A stretch of 64,000 nt of DNA from Bradyrhizobium yuanmingense (GCF_029167105.1 NZ_JARFML010000032.1:26840-90839); one strand, 5' to 3'. Positions 18,111 through 28,355 are shown, numbered from the stretch's first letter. Numbers and translations are program-made. Notes: generated from the sequence alone by a model not told the origin.

Positions 18111-19289
18111 ATGAGCGGCATCGCATCCAGCCCGGTCGATCCGTTTGCGCCTGACTTCCTGATCGATCCCTATCCTGCCTATGCGGCGCTACGCGCACTG
18201 GGACCCGCATTCGCGCTGGAGCGTTACGGCGTGTGGGCGATGGCCGGCTATGCCGAGGTCGAGCCAGCGCTGAAAGACTGGAAGACGTTCATCAGCGGCG
18301 AAGGTGTCGGCCTCCACGGCATGAACCCTGCGCTGCCAAAGCCGCTGACGCTGCAGATCGATCCGCCCGACCATGACAAGGGCCGCCGCGTGCTCGGCCG
18401 CACGCTATCTCCGGGCGTCGCAAGGAAGCTGCGCGAGACGTTCCAGCGCGATGCGGAGAAGAAGGTATCGGAGCTGATCGACAAAGGCACGTTCGATGCC
18501 GTAACCGATCTTGCGGAGGCCTATCCGATGAAAGTGTTTCCGGATGCGATCGGCATCCGCCCCGATGGGCGTGAGAAGCTGCTCGCCTGGAGCACGTTCG
18601 TATTCAACAGCTTCGGCCCGGAGAACGAGATCCTCGCAACTTCGCGGAAGGAAGGTCTCGCGGCGCAGAGCTGGATCATGGAATGTTGTGCGCGCGATGC
18701 GCTACGGCCCGACAGCCTCGGCATGATGATCTACCAGGCGGCCGATGAGGGCGAGATCACCGAGCACGAGGCGACGCATCTGGTGCGGCCGTTCCTCACT
18801 GCCGGGATCGACACCACCGTCAATGGCATCGGCAATACCCTGCTCGCGCTCGCCACCCATCCGGACGAATATCGCAAGCTGCACGAGAAACCAGAGCTGG
18901 CGCGCAACGCCTTCGAGGAAGGCCTGCGCTACGATTCACCGGTGCAGACGTTCTTTCGCACCACCTCGCGCGATGTCGGGATCGGCGGCGACGTGATCCC
19001 GGCGCACCGCAAGGTGCTGCTGTTCATGGCCTCCGCCAATCGCGATCCCGCGCGGTGGGACAGAGCCGATCGCTTCGAGGTCGAGCGGCCCGCGACCGGC
19101 CATGTCGGCTTCGGCGCCGGCATCCACGCCTGCGTCGGCCAGATGATCGCGCGTCTGGAGGGCGAATTGATCTTCGGCGAGCTCGCAAGGCGCGTGAAGA
19201 CGATCGAGCTCACGGCAGAGCCGAAGCGCAGGCTCAACAATTCCTTGCGCGGGCTGGAGAGCATGCCGGTCCGCGTGACGCCAGCTTAG
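18111..19289 (+). CDS. Cytochrome P450, CYP199-like
   Basis: 392 residues. Heme loop GFGAGIHACVG with Cys341 as thiolate ligand, I-helix AGIDTT (231-236), and ExxR within EEGLRYDSPVQTFFRTT. The stretches DLAEAYPMKVFPDAIG, LSAG/TAGIDTTVNGIG and the C-terminal LRGLESMPVRVTPA closely resemble CYP199A enzymes of Rhodopseudomonas, which O-demethylate 4-methoxybenzoate and related para-substituted benzoates. The ferredoxin and reductase it would need are not adjacent. Located directly after the binding-protein gene, it is probably in one transcript with it. Confidence 0.88.
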   Translation: MSGIASSPVDPFAPDFLIDPYPAYAALRALGPAFALERYGVWAMAGYAEVEPALKDWKTFISGEGVGLHGMNPALPKPLTLQIDPPDHDKGRRVLGRTLSPGVARKLRETFQRDAEKKVSELIDKGTFDAVTDLAEAYPMKVFPDAIGIRPDGREKLLAWSTFVFNSFGPENEILATSRKEGLAAQSWIMECCARDALRPDSLGMMIYQAADEGEITEHEATHLVRPFLTAGIDTTVNGIGNTLLALATHPDEYRKLHEKPELARNAFEEGLRYDSPVQTFFRTTSRDVGIGGDVIPAHRKVLLFMASANRDPARWDRADRFEVERPATGHVGFGAGIHACVGQMIARLEGELIFGELARRVKTIELTAEPKRRLNNSLRGLESMPVRVTPA

Positions 19290-19319
19290 GCGGCATCACG
19301 CTGGAGGATGCGCGACGGC

Positions 19320-20039
19320 TCAGTTCCGTGCCGGCGCCGTTGCCGCCGCCGCGCGCGCGGGCCGCGGTGCGCCGGGCTCGGCGACGGGAGCAGCCGGGGC
19401 GCGCGAGCGCATGATCGCGGCGTCGATCTCGGCGATGACGCGGCGCTGGATCGCCTCGTTCTTGTCGATCGAGATGTGGCCGACGCCAGTGCCGCGGATG
19501 TCGACATTGTCGAGCTTGCCGCGGAACCCGGCCGCGGCCCGCACCGGCTCGCCGGGGCCGTCACCGATATAGATATTGATGTAGCGTTCCGCGCCGGTCG
19601 AGAGCTTGGTCTTGAACACGGAGTCGAGGCCGATCGCGAGCTTCACGGGCACGCCGAGCTGATTGAGCTTGGCGATCATGTCGGGAAGCGCGGTCGCACC
19701 GGAGGAATGGCCGACCAGGATGATGGTCTTGAGCCGACCGGCCTTGTAGGCAGCCGCCGCTTCATCGGCGAGCGAGGACCAGGACACGAAATTGGCGACG
19801 GTCACCGGGATGCCCTGCGCCTGGAGGCGGGCGCCAATCGTGTCAAGACCGAGCGAGAAGATGTTGAGCACGCCGCGGAGCAGATAGACATGCGTGGTTG
19901 CCACAGCGGCCTGGCTCGGCGCGGCGTTGGCGGTGGTCGGGCTGATGGCAACAGCTGACAGCAGGAGCAGGCCCATCGCCCAAACACGGAGGGCGGACAA
20001 TTGGCTGGCGCCGGCGGTGTGACGGCCGTTCGGTCTCAT
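19320..20039 (-). CDS. Exported alpha/beta hydrolase-like protein
   Basis: 239 residues. Signal peptide (VWAMGLLLLSAVAISPTTAN) then a compact hydrolase domain: HVYLLRGVLNIFSLGLDTIG at its start, nucleophile motif GHSSGA, and a VGHISIDKN segment near the end that probably supplies the His. It shares this layout with the LysM protein at 15189-16130 (YLLRG/YLFRG, GHSxG, R-Y-I-N-I region), so the two are paralogs. An Ala/Pro-rich tail replaces LysM. The ATG at 20039 is preferred because it places the signal peptide correctly. Confidence 0.72.
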   Translation of the reverse strand: MRPNGRHTAGASQLSALRVWAMGLLLLSAVAISPTTANAAPSQAAVATTHVYLLRGVLNIFSLGLDTIGARLQAQGIPVTVANFVSWSSLADEAAAAYKAGRLKTIILVGHSSGATALPDMIAKLNQLGVPVKLAIGLDSVFKTKLSTGAERYINIYIGDGPGEPVRAAAGFRGKLDNVDIRGTGVGHISIDKNEAIQRRVIAEIDAAIMRSRAPAAPVAEPGAPRPARAAAATAPARN

Positions 20040-20326
20040 CGATCTTTTCCCTGGAGACAATACGCTTCGCGATTGGCCGGAATCGTAGCCACGGCGCGCT
20101 CGCAGACGCAACAAAGAGGCGCGTGAGCGCCAATCTTAGCGGCAAGCCGTGACCATCGCGCAACACTTGCCCGGAACATGCCACTAAAGCGCCTGTTTTG
20201 AGACCATTTTTCTCCGGGGAATTGCGGAGGGACAATGGCGTTCCTATTTCAGGGCTCCGCCGACCTGCCCTCCTGGATGGTCCGGCCCCCTTCCCCCAGC
20301 CTTTGCTCCTCAGCCTCGCGGCCATC

Positions 20327-21246
<920 letters not shown>

Positions 21247-21250
<4 letters not shown>

Positions 21251-22008
21251 ACCACCGCGCCATCCGTGCCATCTACCTATTCGAAATGGCGCGCACCTGG
21301 CGCACGTTGCTGCAAAGCATCGTCTCGCCGGTGGTCTCGACCTCGCTCTATTTCGTGGTGTTCGGCGCGGCGATCGGCTCGCGCATCACCGAGGTCGAGG
21401 GCGTCAGCTACGGCACCTTCATCGTGCCGGGCCTGATCATGCTCTCGGTGCTGACGCAGAGCATCGCCAACGCCTCGTTCGGCATCTACTTCCCGAAATT
21501 CTCAGGCACGATCTACGAGATCCTGTCGGCGCCGATCTCCTATTTCGAGATCGTGCTCGGCTATGTCGGCGCCGCCGCGACCAAGTCGATCATCCTGGGC
21601 CTGATCATCCTGGCAACCGCCGGGCTCTTCGTTCCATTGCATATCCAGCATCCGGTCTGGATGCTGGCCTTCCTGGTGCTGACAGCGGTGACGTTCAGCC
21701 TGTTCGGCTTCATCATCGGCATCTGGGCCGACGGCTTCGAGAAGCTGCAGATGATTCCGATGCTGGTGGTGACGCCGCTGACCTTCCTCGGCGGCAGCTT
21801 CTATTCCATCGACATGCTGCCGCCCACCTGGCGCACGGTGGCGCTGCTCAACCCGGTCGTCTATCTGATCTCGGGCTTCCGCTGGAGCTTCTACGAGATC
21901 GCGGATGTCAGCGTGTCCATCAGCATCGGCATGACGCTGGCCTTCCTGGTGATCTGCCTGATCGTGATCTGGTGGATTTTCCGAACCGGATACCGGCTCA
22001 AGAACTGA
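21247..22008 (+). CDS. ABC-2 type transporter, permease subunit
   Basis: 253 residues with six hydrophobic segments. The ABC-2 signature region FLGGSFYSIDMLPPTWRTVALLNPVVYL lies near residue 180. It pairs with the ATP-binding subunit through an ATGA overlap, so the two form one exporter in the inner membrane. The family includes NodJ-type and antibiotic exporters, but no nod or resistance genes are nearby. No periplasmic partner is visible. Confidence 0.92.
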
Positions 22009-22198
22009 TCGCGCGGCGCTCGCGAAAATGTCAGCGCCGCCGGCCGGCGCGGCACAAAGCGGCCTTGCTTACGCCTGGCGCTGGGTTAACGATGGACAGG
22101 CTGGCCGCTGGAACCAACGCCGGGCTGCAGGCATAATGCACGCCGGGGGACGGAGAGCCGCGGCGCTAAGCATGAACAGGCCGGAGGCCAGAAGTCAG

Positions 22199-22981
22199 AT
22201 GCGTTCGTTTTTTATTGCTTTCACATCCCTGATGCTTTTGAGCGCGGGCACCGCGCAGGCCAAGGTCGAGATCACCGTCGACAAGGACAACCAGCAGATG
22301 ACCGTCGCCGTCGACGGGGTCGCGCGCTACCGCTGGCCGGTGTCGACCGGCCTCCCCTCGCGCGAGACGCCGAACGGCGCCTTCCGGGCCTTCCGCATGG
22401 AAGAGGATCACTATTCCAAGGAATTCGACGACGCGCCGATGCCACACGCGATCTTCTTCACCAAGGTCGGGCACGCCATCCACGGCACGGACTCGGTCGG
22501 CCGGCTCGGCTCGCCGGCATCTCATGGCTGCGTGCGCCTGTCGCGCCAGAATGCCTCGACGCTCTATGCGCTGGTGCAGCAGCAGGGCGTGCTCAACACC
22601 ACGGTGACGCTGACCGGCTCGGCACAGGTGGCGCTGGCGCGCAATCCGCGCGGCCGCAACAACACTGCGGTGGCCCGCGCCCCGCAGCCGGCTGAAGACC
22701 AATACACCATCACCGGCGCCCCCGTGGACCTGACCCCGCCGGCGCAGCCCGCGCGGCGCTACATGCCGCAGGACGACAATTACATCTACCCGGCCGACGG
22801 CAGCGACACCGGCGCGCGCTATCCGGCGCCGCGCTCGGCCACCCGCCCGCTCTACGACGCGCAGGTCTATCAGCAGCAGCCGCGGCCCTATTACGACCAG
22901 AGCTACGGCCAGCAGGGCTATTACTATCAGCCGCAGCCGCGGCAGGTTTATCAGCCGCGCGGCTACTACTATCAGAACTGA
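22199..22981 (+). CDS. L,D-transpeptidase (YkuD) with Tyr/Gln/Pro-rich tail
   Basis: 260 residues. Signal peptide (IAFTSLMLLSAGTAQA) then a YkuD domain with HGTDSVGRLGSPASHGCVR, in which Cys111 is the nucleophile that makes 3-3 peptidoglycan cross-links or attaches proteins to the wall. The last 90 residues have low complexity with many Tyr, Gln, Pro and Arg (YYDQSYGQQGYYYQPQPRQ), possibly a wall-binding or scaffold tail. I chose the ATG at 22199 because it precedes the signal peptide; GGAGG lies 11 bases upstream, and an ATG at 22172 is possible. Confidence 0.88.
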   Translation: MRSFFIAFTSLMLLSAGTAQAKVEITVDKDNQQMTVAVDGVARYRWPVSTGLPSRETPNGAFRAFRMEEDHYSKEFDDAPMPHAIFFTKVGHAIHGTDSVGRLGSPASHGCVRLSRQNASTLYALVQQQGVLNTTVTLTGSAQVALARNPRGRNNTAVARAPQPAEDQYTITGAPVDLTPPAQPARRYMPQDDNYIYPADGSDTGARYPAPRSATRPLYDAQVYQQQPRPYYDQSYGQQGYYYQPQPRQVYQPRGYYYQN

Positions 22982-23019
22982 CGCGGCGACCATCGACCGC
23001 CCTTGACCGTCGACGCACC

Positions 23020-24015
23020 ATGCCATCACGCGCCACGACAATCCCGGTGCTGCTCTCGCTGCTCACTGCCGGACAAGCCATGGGATCTGATTTGGCCTTC
23101 GACCTCGAGGCGCATCGCGGCGGGCGGGCGCTGCTGCCGGAAAACACCCTGCCCGCCTTCGCCCATTCGCTGACGATGGGCGTCGACACGCTGGAGCTCG
23201 ACGTCGGCGTGACCGCCGACGGCGAAGTCATCGTCGCGCATGAGCGCGGACTCAATCCCGATCTGGCACGGCGGCCCGATGGCGCCTACATCGCTCCGCC
23301 CGGCACGCCCTTCGTCAAGCTGCGGCTCGACGAGGTCAGGACCTATGACGTCGGCCGGATCCGCCCCGACAGCGCCTACGCACGACAATTCCCCGACCAG
23401 CATGCGCTGCCGGGGACGCGCATTCCAACATTGCGCGAACTGTTCGCGCTGGTGCGCAAGTCCGGCAACACCAAGGTGCGCTTCAACATCGAGACCAAGA
23501 TCGATCCGAACCATCCGGATGAGACGCTTGATCCGCAGGCGTTCGTCGCGACGCTGCTCGGGGTGATCGAGACGGAAGGATTCTCGGATCGCGTCATGAT
23601 CCAGTCATTCGACTGGCGGACCCTGCTGCTCATCCAGCAGCAGGCGCCGAAGATCCCAACCGTGTACCTGACGATCCAGCGCGGCTCGGCTCCGACGGTG
23701 GCGCTCGACAAGGCGACGAAGTGGACGGCGGGGTTCAGCCCGGCCGATCACGGCGGCTCGCTGCCGCGGGCGATCAAGGCTGCGGGCGGCGCGATCTGGT
23801 CGCCCTATTTCGGCGACGTGACCGCAGCGCTCGTTACGGGGGCTCACGCGCTCGGGCTGCGCGTGGTGGTCTGGACGGTGAACAAGCGTGAAGACATGGC
23901 GCGGATGATCGAGATCGGCGTCGACGGCATCATCTCGGACCGGCCGGACCTGCTGCGGCAGGTCGCCGGCGAGAAGGGGATTGCGCTGCCGGCGGGGACG
24001 CCGGTGGCGCCTTAG
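23020..24015 (+). CDS. Glycerophosphodiester phosphodiesterase, exported
   Basis: 331 residues. Short signal peptide (to about residue 22). The GDPD TIM-barrel signatures are clear: EAHRGGRALLPENTLPAF, the metal-binding ELDVG and VAHERGLN, and a C-terminal TVNKREDMARMIEIGVDGII. It releases glycerol 3-phosphate from phospholipid head-group diesters in the periplasm. It is 38 bp after the L,D-transpeptidase gene and convergent with the spermidine-synthase-like gene. Confidence 0.92.
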   Translation: MPSRATTIPVLLSLLTAGQAMGSDLAFDLEAHRGGRALLPENTLPAFAHSLTMGVDTLELDVGVTADGEVIVAHERGLNPDLARRPDGAYIAPPGTPFVKLRLDEVRTYDVGRIRPDSAYARQFPDQHALPGTRIPTLRELFALVRKSGNTKVRFNIETKIDPNHPDETLDPQAFVATLLGVIETEGFSDRVMIQSFDWRTLLLIQQQAPKIPTVYLTIQRGSAPTVALDKATKWTAGFSPADHGGSLPRAIKAAGGAIWSPYFGDVTAALVTGAHALGLRVVVWTVNKREDMARMIEIGVDGIISDRPDLLRQVAGEKGIALPAGTPVAP

Positions 24016-24031
24016 GCCGCGCTCGCGTCCC

Positions 24032-26311
24032 CTACTCGCCGTCCTTCCAGCGCCGATACAGCGCGCCCAGGATGTTGGAATAATCGTCGGTCCAGACCCG
24101 CGCCCTGTCGTCGGCTTCGGTCTGCTCCCATTGCTTGGAGGATGCGAGCCTGCCGATATCGGCCTCCTCGCGCGCGGAGATGACGACGTCGGTCGAGAAG
24201 ATGTAGTCGGAATCGCGGCCGGAATCCTCGTTGAAGACCCAGCTCCTGAGATCGTTGGCGTCCGCAATGCCGACGACGACGGTCTCGAGATCCAGATGCC
24301 GGTTGGAGACGTGCATCACCACGGCGCCGTGAGGCGCGAGCTTGTCCTTGTAGATCTTCATCGCCTCTTCGGTCGCAAGGTGGATCGGGATCGCGTCGGA
24401 CGAATAGGCGTCGACGATGACGAGATCATAGGCGCCGTCGGGCTCCTTGGCGAAGGTGAGGCGCGCATCGCCGATGACGGGCTTCATGTCCGGCATGCAG
24501 CTCGAGATGTAGCGGAAATTCCTGGGGTCGCGCGCGGCGTCGACCATGGACTGGTCGATCTCGAAGAAGGTCCAGTCCTCCCCCCGCTCGGCGGCGCAGG
24601 CGAGCGTGCCGGAGCCGACGCCGATTGCGGCGACCTTCAGCGGCGCGCCCTTGCGCTCGCGGATCGCGCTGACGGCCTGACCGATGCCGCCGTCCTTGTG
24701 ATAATAGGTGATCGGCTCGGGCCGGCCGGTCACAGGCGTGCCGTCATTGTTGCGGAAACGCTCGGCGCCATGAATCGTGGTGCCGTGCATCAGCACATGG
24801 AAATAGCCGCCCGGCGTCACCACGATCTTGTGCACGCCGAAGAAGCTGCGCACGGTCGTGACGCGACCCTCGTCAGCGGGATAGACGCGGATCAACGCCA
24901 GCGCCAGCGCGACGGTGGCAAAGATCTTCCAGCGCCCGGCATTGAGGATCAGCGCGAGCAGCGCGGCGAGCACGCCGACGGCGCCGGCGACCCAGACACG
25001 ATGATCCTCGAACCAGGTCAAAAGGCCGCCGGTCGTATATGACGGCGCGATGAGCGCCACCGCGATCGCCGCGAGCGCCAGCCAGTACCATTTGACGATT
25101 GCGGCCAGCCGCTCGTTCGCGGACGGACGGCACAGCGCGGCAAGCGCGACCAGGATCGGATATTCGGCGATCCAGGAGAAGGTGAAGGGCGCAACGAGTC
25201 CCGCGAACAAGCCACCGACCATGCCGCCGAACGACAGCGCGACATAGAAGCCGGTGAGATATCTGGCGGCAGGCCGCGTCCGCGCCAGCTCGCCGTGGCA
25301 GGCCATGGCGATGACGAAGAAGCAGAGTTGATGCCCGCCGAGCGTCAGCAGCAGATTCTGCTCGCCGCCGAAAGCCAGCAGGACGACGACACCCGCGATC
25401 GCGACCGGCTGGAGCATCAGCATCCATTTGTGCGGCAGCAGCGGCCGCGACTGAAACACGACGACCCAGGTCAAGAGGTAAAGCGACAGCGGCAGCACCC
25501 ACAAAAGCGGCGCCGCCGCGACGTCGGTCGAGATGTGCGCGGTGACGGCGATGAGCAGGCCCGAGGGCACGGCGGCGAGGAAGATCCAGCGCAGCCGCGT
25601 CAAGAGGCCGGGCGCGGGTGCATTCACGTCTTCGGCCCGCGTGTCGGTCAGCGCCAGCTTCGGCGAACGCAACAACAGCACGCCGCAGGCGCCGATGAGG
25701 AGGATCAGCAGGCCATAGCCACCGGTCCAGAACCGGTTCTGCATCTGCAGGGTGAACATCGGCTCCAGCAGGAACGGATAGGACAACAGCGCGAGGAAGC
25801 TGCCGATATTGGAGGAGGCGTAGAGGAAATACGGATCATGGCCGGCCGGATGGCCGGTGCGGACGAACCAGGCCTGCAGCAGCGGATTGTTGGCGGCGAG
25901 CGCGAAGAACGGCAGCCCGATCGAGACCGCGAACAGGCCGAGCAGCCAGAAGGCGTAGCCCGAAGCCGGCGGCTCGCCATAGGCGGAGGCGATGCCGAGC
26001 GGCAGCGTCGCGAAGGCGGCGAGCAGCAGCACCAGATGCACCGCGACGGGGACGATCCGGTTCCGCGCCTGCATCAGCAGATGCGCATAGGCATAGCCGG
26101 CCAGCAGCAGCGACTGGAAGAACACCATGGCCACCGACCACACCGCCGGCGAGCCGCCGAGCCGCGGCAGCACCATCTTGGTGAACAGCGGCTGCACCGA
26201 GAACAGCAGCAGCGCGCTGACGAAGATGGCAGCGGTGTACACCGCCAGCAGCAGCCGGTTGCGCGCCGACGACGGCTGCTCCGTGGCGGCGGGTTGCACG
26301 ATCGAATCCAT
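24032..26311 (-). CDS. Polytopic membrane protein fused to a spermidine synthase-like domain
   Basis: 759 residues. The first 500 or so contain about 12 hydrophobic helices resembling an MFS-like module. The last 220 are a soluble SAM-methyltransferase-fold domain of the spermidine synthase family: AAIGVGSGTLACAA, FFEIDQSMVDAARD and VIVDAYSSDAIPIHLA. In polyamine synthases the acidic D-A-Y-S-S-D segment holds the amine. Fusions of this kind are common in bacteria, but their product is not known; an aminopropyl transfer to a membrane substrate is only a guess. GGAG lies about 7 bases before the ATG at 26311. Confidence 0.85.
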   Translation of the reverse strand: MDSIVQPAATEQPSSARNRLLLAVYTAAIFVSALLLFSVQPLFTKMVLPRLGGSPAVWSVAMVFFQSLLLAGYAYAHLLMQARNRIVPVAVHLVLLLAAFATLPLGIASAYGEPPASGYAFWLLGLFAVSIGLPFFALAANNPLLQAWFVRTGHPAGHDPYFLYASSNIGSFLALLSYPFLLEPMFTLQMQNRFWTGGYGLLILLIGACGVLLLRSPKLALTDTRAEDVNAPAPGLLTRLRWIFLAAVPSGLLIAVTAHISTDVAAAPLLWVLPLSLYLLTWVVVFQSRPLLPHKWMLMLQPVAIAGVVVLLAFGGEQNLLLTLGGHQLCFFVIAMACHGELARTRPAARYLTGFYVALSFGGMVGGLFAGLVAPFTFSWIAEYPILVALAALCRPSANERLAAIVKWYWLALAAIAVALIAPSYTTGGLLTWFEDHRVWVAGAVGVLAALLALILNAGRWKIFATVALALALIRVYPADEGRVTTVRSFFGVHKIVVTPGGYFHVLMHGTTIHGAERFRNNDGTPVTGRPEPITYYHKDGGIGQAVSAIRERKGAPLKVAAIGVGSGTLACAAERGEDWTFFEIDQSMVDAARDPRNFRYISSCMPDMKPVIGDARLTFAKEPDGAYDLVIVDAYSSDAIPIHLATEEAMKIYKDKLAPHGAVVMHVSNRHLDLETVVVGIADANDLRSWVFNEDSGRDSDYIFSTDVVISAREEADIGRLASSKQWEQTEADDRARVWTDDYSNILGALYRRWKDGE

Positions 26312-26468
26312 GAATGCTCCGGCTCAAACCCGGCGGGCGCCGGACCGCGCGCAATGGAGCACAAGGCGCCTGCACGGGCAATAAAGCGTGGCGTGATGTT
26401 GCAGCAAGGAATGCCTGATATAAGAGAGTCGTTCCGGGCTATGCACAGCATCGACCCGGAACCTCGAG

Positions 26469-26505
26469 ATTCCGGGCTCTCGCTTCGCGAGCCCCGGAAT
26501 GACAG
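26469..26505. repeat. Half copy of the CGTCATTCCGGGG repeat
   Basis: ATTCCGGG-CTCTCGC pairs with GCGAGCCCCGGAAT, followed by GACA. It lies just before the PYROXD2-like start and is a single arm of the larger element seen at 37.5, 40.8 and 52.7 kb. Confidence 0.75.
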
Positions 26506-26527
26506 TAGACCGGGCCTTGCATTCTTC

Positions 26528-28138
26528 ATGTCAGAAACCGACGTCATCATCATCGGCGCGGGCCACAACGGCCTCACCTGCGCGGCCTATCTCGCGATGG
26601 CGGGCCTGCGCGTGCGCGTGGTCGAGCGGCGCAAGGTGGTCGGCGGTGCCGCGGTGACCGAGGAGTTTCACCCCGGCTTTCGCAATTCTGTCGCCGCCTA
26701 CACCGTGAGCCTGCTCAATCCGCAGGTGATCCGTGACCTCAGGCTCGCCGAACAGGGCCTGCGCATCGTCGAGCGGCGTGCGCAGAATTTTCTGCCCGCG
26801 CCGGATGGCAGCTATCTCCTCACCGGCGAGGGGCGGACGAAAGCCTCGGTGGCGCGGCTCAGCGCGCATGATGCGGAAGCGCTCGACGGCTTCGCCCGCG
26901 AGCTGGAAGACATCGCCGACGTGCTCAGGCGGTTCGTGCTGCGCGCGCCTCCGAACCTGCTCGACGGTTTTGGCACCAACGCGATCCGCGAGGCCGTGAA
27001 CGCTTTGCAGAGCGCCAACATTCTGCGCGGCCTGACGCTGGAACAGAGCCGCAGCCTGCTGGATCTGTTCACGCGCTCGGCCGGCGAGATGCTGGATGAA
27101 CGTTTCGAGCATGATCTGGTCAAGGCGCTGTTCGGCTTCGACGCCATCGTCGGCAACTATGCCAGCCCCTACGCCGCGGGCTCGGCCTATGTGATGCTGC
27201 ATCACGCCTTCGGCGAGGTGAACGGCAAGAAGGGGGTCTGGGGCCACGCCATCGGCGGCATGGGCGCGATCACGCAGGCGATGGCGCGCGCGGCACGCGA
27301 CCGCGGCGTCATGATTGAAACGGATGCCGGTGTGCGCGAGGTCATCGTCGAGCGCGATCGCGCCGTCGGCGTCGTGCTGGAGAACGGCTCTGCGATCCGC
27401 GCAAAGTATGTGGCGGCCAATGTCAATCCGAAGCTGCTCTACACGCAACTGATCGCGGCCGATGCTCTGCCTGCGGACTTCCTCGCCCGCATGCGGCATT
27501 GGAAGAACGGCTCCGGCACCTTCCGGATGAATGTGGCGCTGGACCGCCTGCCGTCCTTCACGGCGCTCTCAGGCGGGGGCGATCACCTCAGCTCCGGCAT
27601 CATCCTGGCGCCGAGTCTCGGCTATATGGACCGCGCCTGGAGCGATGCGCGCGCGCAGGGCTGGAGCCGCGAGCCCGTGGTGGAAATGCTGATCTCCTCG
27701 ACGCTCGACGACACGCTGGCCCCGGCCGGCAAGCATGTCGCGAGCCTGTTCTGCCAGCATGTCGCCCCGGAGCTTCCCGACGGAAAATCGTGGGACGACC
27801 ATCGCGACGAGGTCGCCGATCTCATGATCGCGACGGTGGACAAGTACGCCCCGGGCTTCGCGGCGAGCGTGCTCGGCCGCCAGATCCTGTCTCCGCTCGA
27901 TCTCGAGCGGCAGTTCGGGCTGCTCGGCGGCGACATCTTCCACGGCGCGCTGACGCTGAACCAGCTGTTCTCGGCCCGGCCGATGCTGGGCCACGCCGAT
28001 TATCGCGGGCCGCTGAGAGGCCTCTACCATTGCGGCTCGGGCGCCCATCCCGGCGGCGGCGTTACCGGCGCGCCCGGCCATAACGCCGCGCAGGCGATCC
28101 TGCGGGATCACCGCGCCCTGTTCGGAAGCCGTGGATAG
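26528..28138 (+). CDS. PYROXD2/phytoene dehydrogenase-like FAD oxidoreductase
   Basis: 536 residues. N-terminal FAD motif VIIIGAGHNGLTCAAYLA (residues 6-23) and VVERRKVVGGAA, with a C-terminal GLYHCGSGAHPGGGVTGAPG that completes the flavin site in the CrtI-like family. The overall form matches PYROXD2-type proteins, not carotenoid desaturases, and no crt genes are near. The reaction is unknown. The open frame extends 1.2 kb upstream, but that part is antisense to the spermidine synthase-like gene, so the ATG at 26528 is used. Confidence 0.87.
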   Translation: MSETDVIIIGAGHNGLTCAAYLAMAGLRVRVVERRKVVGGAAVTEEFHPGFRNSVAAYTVSLLNPQVIRDLRLAEQGLRIVERRAQNFLPAPDGSYLLTGEGRTKASVARLSAHDAEALDGFARELEDIADVLRRFVLRAPPNLLDGFGTNAIREAVNALQSANILRGLTLEQSRSLLDLFTRSAGEMLDERFEHDLVKALFGFDAIVGNYASPYAAGSAYVMLHHAFGEVNGKKGVWGHAIGGMGAITQAMARAARDRGVMIETDAGVREVIVERDRAVGVVLENGSAIRAKYVAANVNPKLLYTQLIAADALPADFLARMRHWKNGSGTFRMNVALDRLPSFTALSGGGDHLSSGIILAPSLGYMDRAWSDARAQGWSREPVVEMLISSTLDDTLAPAGKHVASLFCQHVAPELPDGKSWDDHRDEVADLMIATVDKYAPGFAASVLGRQILSPLDLERQFGLLGGDIFHGALTLNQLFSARPMLGHADYRGPLRGLYHCGSGAHPGGGVTGAPGHNAAQAILRDHRALFGSRG

Positions 28139-28161
28139 GCCTGTGGATTGGTTGTGGACAG
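28130..28161 (+). other. Three DnaA-box-like 9-mers
   Basis: CGTGGATAG (28130), TGTGGATTG (28142) and TGTGGACAG (28153) each differ from TGTGGATAA by two or three bases and are spaced 12 and 11 bp apart. The first overlaps the stop of the PYROXD2-like gene. No replication gene is nearby, so this may be chance or a protein-binding cluster. Confidence 0.3.
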
Positions 28162-28316
28162 GCTGTCGAAAGGCCTGTGAGCGGCCAGAGGAGGCCTGGG
28201 CGATACCGCCAGGAGCGATCCTGGGAAAGCCGGTGGGAAATCGGCGGGGCGCTCAGGGGAAAAGTGGTGGACAAGGTCCGGACAAGCAGGAGGATAAGCT
28301 GTGAAATCGGGCGGCA

Positions 28317-28355
28317 AAAACGACCTCGCCCGCCAGGGGAAACCCCAGCGGGCGG
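28317..28355 (-). terminator. Rho-independent terminator after the Flp pilin gene
   Basis: Arms 28328-28340 and 28344-28355 pair with one bulge around AAA. On the minus strand five T residues (plus-strand A-run 28317-28321) follow the hairpin a few bases later. It lies about 55 bases past the pilin stop. Confidence 0.65.

Noticed and set aside
25295..26527. 411-codon extension upstream of the PYROXD2-like protein
   Set aside because: Most of it is antisense to the spermidine synthase-like gene and part is a repeat; the family starts at MSETDVIIIGAG.
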